Shown here: positions 1-10,700 of the stretch, in pieces
How the letters are laid out: each line of letters begins with the position of its first letter
How positions within the stretch are numbered: the stretch's first letter is position 1
Assembly (NCBI GenBank): GCA_950295325.1
Contig: OX485805.1
Location: 44,108,758-44,172,757 of the forward strand
Reading direction: 5' to 3'
Length of the DNA: 64,000 nt
DNA from: Polytrichum commune
Taxonomy: Eukaryota; Streptophyta; Polytrichopsida; Polytrichales; Polytrichaceae
Translations under genes and position numbers: made by a program
The notes under the pieces: model-generated
What the model saw: only the letters and a program-made list of their open reading frames with translations
What the model was told of the DNA's origin: nothing
Databases searched by the model: none

Positions 1-574
1 ACTCAAACAATAGGCCTTTACAAACACTCGCTAATCATCGAAACAACTTAAAACTCTCATTTATTAAATGAATAGTGAATTATCAAGTACCGGTTTGAGA
101 AAGAAGAAAGTAGTAGTATCGACACTTAGAGTCTCCTAGAATTTTTTGCACTTCTTAGAGGAAATTGTCCCTTGCTAAGAAGTTGTCTTAGGTGTGTACC
201 TTAAATACAAGGTGTCTCGTCTTGAATGGTAAGAACTACATTTTTACCTTGAGCTGTACAAATGAATTCCTTGTCCTAAAATTTGGGAGGCTTGGAGTTC
301 AAACACCCACTCCTCCCACAAATAAGTGGACCTAATTTTGAGGCTTTTTTTGGGGGGGTTTATTAAATTTTGTTACCACGGTGGGTGGTCATCCTCCTTC
401 GTTGGAGGTATGGGCTTCCAGTCGGGTTTCGTGTCCCAATAAAAATCGTACCAAATGTGACCGGGAATTTTGTCCATCACACAACACCAAATCCCCGTGT
501 AGGTCTTGATCCGATGCTTGAATTTCGCCTCCCGATCCTACACAACATAAACAACCACACCAAGTTGAGTTTAT

Positions 575-1464
575 AAAGGTAGATGGATGGGTCTTAAAAT
601 GGTTACTTTAATCCGACTAGCCCACGTCCTCCTTGGATATGGAACGCGTGATTATCACAAAATGGCTACCAAAATCCAAATCGAGGCCGTAGCCGCTTTC
701 CTCATAATTTATCGGAGCTCATATGAATACCTCATTCATTATCAAAGTGAAGATTCTTGTGCTTATTAAATGGTCATACATGTCCCCCCCCCTCATTACC
801 GTAGCTTGTTAGTAGCTTGGGCAGAAAATAATTGATTTTAAAGGTGCCTAAATTTCTGGGAAGTTAATTCCGTTGAGTGTCCCAGAAAAAGAAATAACAT
901 TCAAAGAGTGCCTAAAATCACAATAATGCAAGTGACATTCACGGGAATCCAACAATGTAGCATCAAATAACTCCAACAATGTCTTCACGCGGCATCAATC
1001 TCACTCGTGGTCTAAAAACAATACAAGCATGAATTTGCTCCACAAACTTTAGGGTAAGGTAGGTTGGTTAAGGGAAGTGTTGAAGTTAATCGTAGCCACC
1101 ATAGATGAAATTAGGAAAACCATCCATGAATTATAGAAATGACTTGGATGAATGTCTAACCTATTTTAAATTACTTTTTGAATCTGCCCAATTTTAGAAT
1201 ATCATTTTCTGGACTGCCTAACTTACTTTCTCACTTTGATTAATTATTAGGCAAAAAGGTGCCCAAGCTGCTAGAGAGCTACGGTGTGTTGATTGTTGAG
1301 TTTAGGATTAGGATGGTCAACACGTTTTGAACAGACAGTCCAATCTCATTTCAACACATGATGCCTTTTTGGTGTCCATTCTTGGATCCACAATTAACCT
1401 CGTACCACTCAGATATAGGTACCCAATTAAGATAAAGTAACAAAATTAGGCAAGTCTACCTTAG
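575..1464 (+). mobile_element. Long copy of the TTAAGGTAAGCAG-type TIR element, with nested insertion
   Basis: The left end reads AAGGTAGATGGATGGGTCT and the right end AGTCTACCTTAG, imperfect inverted repeats matching the family best defined at 53842-54190. The two halves (575-790 and about 1290-1464) align with that 350-bp element. The extra 0.5 kb between them is another inverted-repeat element (798-1285). It lies in the last visible intron of the arabinosyltransferase gene. No coding capacity is seen. Confidence 0.6.
798..1285. mobile_element. Nested non-autonomous element with about 25-bp terminal inverted repeats
   Basis: The left end ACCGTAGCTTGTTAGTAGCT is mirrored at the right end, whose reverse complement reads ACCGTAGCTCTCTAGCAGCT; both continue with TGGGC. 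The element is about 488 bp and splits the surrounding TIR element. I could not find a clear target-site duplication, so the superfamily is undetermined. Confidence 0.5.
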
Positions 1465-1766
1465 CACTTGAAAGGTCACATTGTACACCTCACTATTCAA
1501 GTGGAGTCTCATTTCGTTGAAATTCAAAGTACTCCCTCCTCTCCAAATATATAATTCACACAATGATTTTAATTTTGAGCTCATGTTTGAAACACAGAAA
1601 AATTTCTGGTAATTATAGATAATTATAGCCACAGGAAGTTCGTGGAATTGAAGTAATTTGAACTTCGTGTATGGAAGACCAAGTCAATTTAAACTCGGGT
1701 TCTTTTAATCTGCTCTTTTTGCAGTTCATTATATTTGTGAAGTCTGAGACGGTAATAAAAGCTTAC

Positions 1767-4700
1767 AGGGTTTGAGAAGCCTCCAAAGGCATCGATCGGT
1801 GAAGCAAATTCAAGTATTTTATACTTTTTGAACACCTCCAACTTTGTCAAGAGCTGCACAAACAAAGAATTCGTTTCATCATTTGGTGAGAAAACAATGA
1901 AGTAATAATAATAATAGTAGTAGTAGTCTTGGGTATACCGGCTTATAGATTCTCAAATTAAAAACTGGGTTACAGATTGTAATGAGATATGAACAAAAGT
2001 GGTGTATCACAATCCCTCAATGAAGTCTCCAAAAATAGATGGACAACATCTCTGAAAGATTCGTAAACATCATACGACGAGATTACCTGATGAGAGAGAT
2101 AGAATTTGAAAAAACGTCCTTTGGTAAAGAGAAAGTTCAAGATCTCAATGCTCAGAATTCATTCACACCCAACATTTTTTACCTGATCTTCGGTGCTGTT
2201 TTTAGGCAGTTTCAAAACTCCTGATGAAGCGTTATTTGCGTGGGTGCAATCAGCCGAACTCGCGTCACAAAGCTTAACCTTCAGCACCGACTTCTTCACC
2301 TATAAAACACCACCAAAAAGTAAATGTTTTAAACAATGGAAAATAAAAAGTCCACTTAAAAAGAGGAACCAAAGCAAGCAACAAAGACCCATGGAAATTT
2401 TCTAAAAATGACCAAACTTTTGAGGAGACAATCGACTGCAAAATAGAAGATATTGACCTTGGTGGGCAAGCGTGGGTTGTCCAAAAATGAGTACTCCCTA
2501 ATGCCGATTTGTGGCCCAAACTCGGCCTCGGGAAGCTCCCTTACCATTTGATTCACCTGAAAAAAATCACGTGAGAAAAAAATATCGTAAAGATCACATG
2601 ATGATGTGGGAATTTCATGAGGCTAAAAAACGTTTCATTCAAGGGACGAAAGGGAGGTTCTAGAACTCGAGGAATGCACTCCATGTGTTCTTGCAAAACC
2701 ACCTGTGATAATGGGTTATTTAAAGTAGGGGGGATTTAGGCAAGTTTTGAAATTTAAGCTACCTTTCAATTATGTAATAAGCTTTACAACCCACCCCCCC
2801 CCCCCCGCCCCCCCTCTCTCTTTTCCGGCAGTAACATGCAATGCCAAGAGATGGATATGACATTGAAAGAAAATTGAAATAGACAAGGTTGTTAAAAAAA
2901 CCTATAACTTGCACTTCCATCCATACTTTCAGCTGATAATTGCAAATTTCATCCATCTACAGAGATTTATAAGCTAAACAACTAATCCTATACGATTTCA
3001 TTTTCTTCTTTACCCTATATGTAGGATGCCTTATATTATAGATAATAAAATACAAAATTCCTGAGTAGTTCAGAACACAACTTTTTTCTTTATGATACTC
3101 TTGAAAGAATTTATTCATCCCCTACAGTACTACTAAGTTTCATATTTGCAGAGTGAATTTTTCACGTTCTAGAACGATTGTTTCGAAACACAAAACATGA
3201 GCAATACCTCAAAAACATGGTCGAGAGGAATTATGAGTGGTTGATCTGTTTTAGTGCCTATAAGTTTCCCAGAGTGCCCGTACCAGACACGATCAAATCG
3301 CGCCCACATCACCGGCATAATCTGCAACGCACCCGAAATTTCAGCCACAATTTTACACCTTCAACTATCGCTCAACATCTAACCATGAATCATGAGAAAC
3401 CTCCTCGGTTTGGGAAATCTGACACACAATCAAATATTGAAAGAAATCATATAAAATGGACAGACCAACTTACGAGTGTTCGTCTCAAAATTGATGCAAC
3501 TGCAAGTGCAGTTCGTATTTGAACTAACTGCAACCAACACACACTGAACATGAATAACTCACAATCACTGCGACTGCAAAAAATTACTTGATTTGGATTT
3601 CAGACAATTCCACCCAGAAGAAGAAGAAGAAGAAGAAATCAACACAAGGCTACCACAAGTATTACTCGTATGAGTTGTGGAGGAAGCACACCAAAAAAAA
3701 TTCCAAAGGGTGGTGTACAATGTGCTTATCCTAGTAACTTTATGTAACAATTTGCTTCATGATAGTATAATGTGCACATGACAGTAGAGAAAAATTAACA
3801 AACTTGAATTTTTATGATGATATTTCAACAACATTTATTATTATTTTTACATCGTTATTTTTGCCTCAGGAAGTTAGTTTGTGGTGTCGAAATACCTGAT
3901 AATTTACTAAGGCAAAATGGCTCTCAACAGTGTGTTGCCCCCCTGAAAGCAGCTCTTCAGGGATTGTCATTTTGAACCAGATGTAGCCACCTTCAAAATA
4001 GTCATACAATACAGAGACAGATTAGAATCATTGCAAAAAATTGCAAAATTTGCAAAACTCAAAAACCTGGCCAAGGAAGAGATAATTTTTAAATAAATGA
4101 ATAAAAATTTAAAAACTATTAAGCCACGAGTGAAGTCCTAAAGAGGAGAAAGACTATCATGGAATAGTATTGCGTGTTGCTCCTCCATTGGTTGAGACCA
4201 AATTTAAATCCCAAGTGGAAATTACCAGTGTTGGTCTGGTGTCATTTTTTTTTGTTGGTTTTTTAATACGATTCAGGTACCTTTAATGAGAATTTCCCAT
4301 TTTTTGATACCAATAGGACATGGATATTTGACAATATTTTTGTTTTCAATACCATTTTGGTCTATATACCATGCAAGAACCTTCACACCTAGGCAAATCG
4401 CCCTAGTATCAACACGGTCTAGAATGGTGTTGACCCGAATACTAACTCGGGTATACAAAAGATTCTCTCACCTTGACATACCCACCAAATATCAATACAT
4501 GACTACACCGATTATCCCGATCAGTGCGCGTGGCAATAATGCCCGAAACACACACTATTTCGACAAGACTCATAATTAGCAAGGGCTGAAATTTTCACTA
4601 ACCGATACCAAACTCATTTACCATCTAGACAATTCAAGCAAATTTTGCATATTGCGTGCTCTAACATGCTCGTGGAGTGATAAAGTAATTATATGCAAAC

Positions 4701-7700
4701 ACATGCTTGTCAATGAACAATGCCGGTGCTTTCAATGAACAGTGTTGCTATGAATAAGTATTGTCAATGAATGGTGTCGGGATGAACAATGCTTCCTAGA
4801 TCTCTTTGGTGGTACTAAGTTCATAGCATAAAGAAATCTAGTATCACCTTCACTAACTCCCCACACGCACTATTAGCCGTCCCTTAGTATCACAAATTTG
4901 ATACCCACATGTACGTTTCTTTATACCATTATTGATGTTGATTTTTGATACCATGCATCTTTTTAAAAGTGCAAAAGAAAAAAGTAGTATTTTACCAGGT
5001 GAATCATAGTACTCGGGTGGGTCGAAGAAAAGCTTTCCTTCGCGGAGGCGGTGGCGTTTGCCTTCTGTGCCGCCAAATTGGAATGTGGTGTGGACAGCAT
5101 ACGGCACCAAGTCGAGCTTCTTGTAAATCTCCTGAAATTTGCCGTTCCCACGCATAATTGTGAGTGAAATTCTACCATTGTGACCAAGTCTGGAAACAAG
5201 TGCAAAACGAGTCTCTCAACCAAAAAAACGGCTTTCTAGGTTTTGTGGAGGGCGAAAGCCCATGTATTTTCCAAATCCTTATTGCCCACCAATGGTTATT
5301 GAGAGAATCGATCAATACTCGATGGGCGATGAAGATCTTATAATAAACATGGGTTTTTTTTACGAACTTAGGTAAATGGATGTGAGGAGCCTTGCCACGT
5401 GTTGTAGGAGGCGCCCAGCTAGAGCCACAAGAGCAACACTGGATATTGAGCGATTACTACAGCCAATGGTTGGGTGACACATGTCCATTACCGGTTGTGC
5501 ACATATTACAACCGATAGTTGGACCTCACATACAGAGGGGTTTAAGATCGGTTCATGATCAAACTTTAACCTAGCATAGTTAAAAATTTCTCAAAAGGCC
5601 GAGAGTTTTCCTGCGGATTGTCTCTGATGACATGCAAGCAACCGCATCTTAAATTAGCCCATTCACCACATGCATTACTCCAATCAGAGCATTCATATAC
5701 GTAAAGATGGATCTTGAGGATGTTTCGAGCTCGTATAAAATGACCTAGACTTGAATACACACCATGTATATCTAATCACCTGTAACTTCATCTTCACTTC
5801 CTCGAATTTTAACAGAGTGCGTTGAATATGGACTCAAAATGTTTAAGATCGGTTCATGATCAAAATTTAACCTAGCATAGTCAAAAAATTCTCGAAAGGC
5901 CGGGAGTTTTCCTGCGGATTGTCTCCGATGACATGCAAGTGACCGTATCTTAAAATTAGCCCATTCACCACATGCATCACTCCAATCAGAGCATTCATAT
6001 ACGTAAAGATGGATCTCAAGGATATTTCAAGCTCATATAAAATGACATGACCTAGACTCAGATACGCACCATGTATATTTAATCACTCGGAACTTCATCT
6101 TCACTTCCTCGAATTTTAACAGACTGCGTTGAATATGGACTCGGTATCATTGACCAAAGACAATAGTATTTTAGTATTGCAGTTGAAAACCGGAGGCAGT
6201 TGGGTGGGAGGGGGACCTGGATGAAGTATGTGTGGCCACTGCAAAAGAGGCTCACGGGCAGAATGCCCATCGTCAAGTTCCCGCGATACGACCGGAAGAG
6301 GCCGTCCTCTCCAACGGCGGGGCCTCTTTGGATGCGTGCCAGGTCATTGAAGCCATTCTGGTCCCATATTTTATCGTCCCCAAGCAGGCACTGCAACCAC
6401 TCCTTTGCAAGTGCCTTCGCGACGGGTGTCGGGCGCCAGTAAAAAATCCCTATATTGTATGCCCCCCAAGCTGACCCCCCACCACCACCACCACCAATGA
6501 CCGTGTTAACCCCACGGAAAGGAAAGAAAAAGAAAAGAAAAGAAAAAAATCCAAAAGAAGAAAGTGACCACCACCATAATGTGTTCATTGGAACCATTCT
6601 CCTGAAAAAAAACAGTCAAAAGAATCTATATTGTTTTTTTCACTTATGTCGATCGTATAAAACACCAACACACAAGCAAAGGGCTGAAGAAAACTAGTAA
6701 ATTGCCTGATGTTTCCAAGTTTTGGACACCTAATAATCTATCTCATAGTGACAAAGGGCTAGTGACGACGGCCTGTGATCCTTGTGGTGTATATCATAAC
6801 CGATTGGTTGTGTGTGATGGTCAGGCCAAAGAGATTATGGTGACTTGTCTACTCTTATTGGATATGAGGAATGTAATTATCATTTGTAATTGATGACCAT
6901 GCCGTGGTTTGACCACTACATCTAGTAATGGACACATGATGCCCTACCATCAGATGTAGTGGGCACCTGGCACCTACCTCATTGTTCGGTAGGTTGGATG
7001 CCTACTACATGCCACAACAAGGCTCCACCACCAGCCGTGTGAACCCACAAGCAAAAAACATGAGAGTAGAAATGGCACCATAACCTATTGCCGTGCATAG
7101 TGGTCGGACAAAGTTGTTATGTTGACTTGTTTATTCCTGATTGGATATGAGGAGGCACATTATCACCCGTAATCAATGACCATGCCATGGCCTAACCACT
7201 ATGTTTGGCAATTGACACGTATCGCCTTGCCGTTGGTCGTAGCAGTAGGCATCTAGTACCTCCCTTGCCACTCGGTAGGTTGGCCAACCGTGTAAACCCA
7301 TGAACAAAAACCATGAGGAGAAGAATACCATCATACCATGTTTGCCATGCATAGTGGTCAGGCCAAGAGATTATGTCGGCTTGTTTATTCCTAATTGGAC
7401 CCCACCCTAGCATGAACACTACATCCAATAATGAACATGTGTCACCCTACCATCCATTGTAGTAGGCACCCAATACCTACCTTTCCGCTTCATAGGTTGG
7501 GCGCCTACTATAGGCCATGACAAGGCTCCTCACATCCATTACCTCGAGTTCACAACATTATGCGTTTGCTCATCCACTTTTACATGGTGCCATGCATATT
7601 GGTCAATCCAAGAGATTATTATGTCCAAAAGGTTTTGTTGACTTGTGTATTCCTAATTGGATACAAGGAGGCACATTATCACCCATAATCAATGACCTTG

Positions 7701-10700
7701 TCATGGCCTGACCACTACATCTAGTACTAGATGCGTGTCGCCCTACCATTGGTTGTAGTAGGCACCTTATACCGACCTCACCGCTCTGTAGGTCGGGCAC
7801 CTACTACAAGCCGTGACAGGGCTCCTCACATCCACTACCTAGGTTATAACACTCATGTGTCTTGTCATCTCCAAGAGATTATGTTGATTTGTCTATTCTC
7901 GAACGGATACGAGAAGACACATTATCACCCGTAATCAATGACCATGCCATAGCCTGACCACTAGTAATGGACACATGTCACCCTACTACATGCCACGACA
8001 TGGTCCTTCATATCCATTACATAGTTCATAACATTAATGTGTATTGTCATCCGTTTTTATGGCCACCACCTAGTCCTCATCCAAGAGGGTGAAAAAACCC
8101 GACGGACGTGACTTTAAACACCAAGTTAAATTTGATAAAAAAAATAAAAATAAACATCTATTGGAGAGTTTCAAAAAAAAAGGAGAGAGAGAGAGAGAGA
8201 GTAAGAGAGCTTACAACGATCCCATTGCTCAAGTTTGTCGTCATCCACTGAGTTCACCACCTCATCGCTAGAGGTTAAAATGTCCGCATCAGGAAATCGC
8301 TCAAAGTAGGGGAACGGGTCCTGTATATTTGAAGAAAGAGAAGGAGAAAGAAAGAAAGAAAGAATTTAAGACCTTCAATCTCCTCCTCAAGCACATCCAA
8401 GAGAATTTTTGAAACCAATATTAACGAAAACCCAAATTCCCAGGGTTTCCAAGACGCGACGCCTTCACAACAAAATTATTCGAAGGAGAAATCTTCACAA
8501 ATGATTATTGGCCTGGTAGAGCCCATAATAATATCACGGCATGGCTTGAAACTTGAGACATTAGTTGGAGCAAGTTGAATGATTTTTATTTTTTGTTTTT
8601 TTGTTTTTCGAGTTTGTACCTGGAGAAAAACGACGTCGGTGTCGCACATGAGAATCTCGTAACCTTCCGAGAGGAACGCGTCAATGAGGATAACTTTCTC
8701 ACGTCCCATTTTGTGGAACTTGGGAGTGCCCCACCCCACGTCGGTTGTTTCCATGTTGCTTTGCATATCAAAAACCGGGACGCCCTTCCAAAATAGAGCT
8801 TCAAGAAGTTGCATGTCCATGGCTCCTTCAATCAAATGAAAAATGAAAATCAGAAGAATAGTGAATTAAAAACACGTCCTCATGGCATCAGGTAAGGCAC
8901 TCGAATTTATGTGAGAAGAAAATGCAAAAACTTAGCTAAAGTACATCTCTACAGTGGCTGATTAAGGGGCGCTTCATACTAGAGCTCCCGGGCCTGTGAC
9001 CATTAATTAATTCTAAAATCTCTCATTGGTGGAAAATGTTGAGAGTCCCACTTCACTTTACAGTAGAATGTGAGGGCCTGTGACCATTCAAAATCTAAAA
9101 TCTCTCATCGGTGGGAAACGCCAAGACCATCCCACTTCAGTTTACACTAGAGCTTGAGGGCTTGTGTCCATTCGAAATCTAAAACCTCTCATTGGTGGAA
9201 AATGCCAAGACCATCCTACTTCAATTTACACTAGAGCTCAAGGGCATGTGACCATTGTCATCTAAATTCTCAAATTCGTGGAAAATGCTGAGACCATCGA
9301 ACTTCATGTTTACACTAGAGCTTGAGGGCCCATGATGATTGAAATTCAAAATCTCTCATAGGTGGAAAATGACGAGACCGTCCCAGATCACTTTTAAACT
9401 AGCGCTTGAGGGCCTGAGGGACCAATGACTTGAATGGATCATGGAGTGAGTACTAGAGGGCATGGAATAAATCATTTTTTAATGGTCTACCCGATTTTGC
9501 ATCATAGCCCACCTCAAAGAGGTGGTTCAAACACAAAACTAGGAGACTATGACACTTCAAAATCTCCCAACCCTTGACAGATTGAAATTTATCATGTACA
9601 AGGGCCCATGTGAATAAGAGGATGGTAATGAAATAGCATTTGGTTGAGAGCCCAGTCGCATGTGTCTTTCACACCACTACACTTAAAGGCCCGTGACCAC
9701 ATAAAATCCAATCTCAATTGTCCGTGGTACAGCCTTTGGACGAGTTCCAAGGGCCCTCAGAATTTCATGATCACATAGTGTAACTCTACAAATTTTCAGT
9801 GGGCATGTATACAGCCACTTACATTACAAGTGCCTCCATCAAAAACTCAAGTTCAAAAATATCTACTCAAACAAGTTGCCTTCGTCAAGAAAAATCATGG
9901 TTTTCATGAATTTCAAGATTCAGAGCACCATGACAAAATGGTGCAATGGCTCACAGAATTTGCAAATGCTTCCTCAAGGTGCATATGGATCAAACAAGTG
10001 CAAAGTGTTCTCATCTAAAGTAGAAGATCCTAATTCGGATACTCATCTTCATCGGACACCTAAATTTGAGTGGTTTGTGGTTTGGTGTGGTTCCAAGAAC
10101 AGACACCAAAAGGGCATCATGTGTTTGAAAGAGATCGGACTGCGTGCTCAAAATATGAAAACCATTCCAGGCTCAATAATCAACATAATTTGGGTGGGGG
10201 ATGACCACTTGTATGACCATTTAATGAGCACAAAAATCTTCACTTCAATAGTGAAGATGATATTCATGAGCTCCAGAAATTATGAAAAAAGAGGCAACAG
10301 CCTTGATTTACATTTTATATTTTACATTCACATTTTAAATGGTAGATTAGTACGAGAAAGCAACCATTTAAGACCCATCTACCTTACACAATGTGAGGAA
10401 CTAACGAAGCTAAAATTCCACAAACCTTGCTTGGGCATTGATTTGTGAATGTAGTCAACGGAGTTTTTTCAGTACCCTAATCAGTCAGGCCTTCTTCCAA
10501 GTTATGCAGTGGTTGAACACTGTAAAATCACACTACAACATAGAGATCAAACTGAAAGTGAAGGAGGTAGTGAAAGAAACCATACCTACAAGAAGGTTGG
10601 TCACTTCGTATTCGGTGAAATGGCGAACCCAGTTGAGCACGAAATCCATGAACGCAAAATTTGCAAACGTGACAGCAATCACTTTTTTTTTCGCCCGAAA

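Noticed and set aside
1-1700. Terminal exon of the arabinosyltransferase within the window
   Set aside because: No minus-strand frame here encodes the expected Trp-Cys-Cys / Tyr-Tyr-Asp region; it must lie further left.
1975-2089. Minus-strand open exon candidate after an AG at about 2090 (starting VISSYDVYESF)
   Set aside because: Joining the exon ending at 2183 directly to 1853-1767 gives a family-consistent protein in phase, whereas this piece runs to a stop and matches nothing.
6825-8045. CRISPR-like array
   Set aside because: Units are about 260 bp, degenerate and intronic in a eukaryotic gene; no short identical repeats with unique spacers.
9876-10448. 190-codon plus-strand open frame
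   Set aside because: It crosses the left edge of a TIR element, and the related copies do not keep the frame open.
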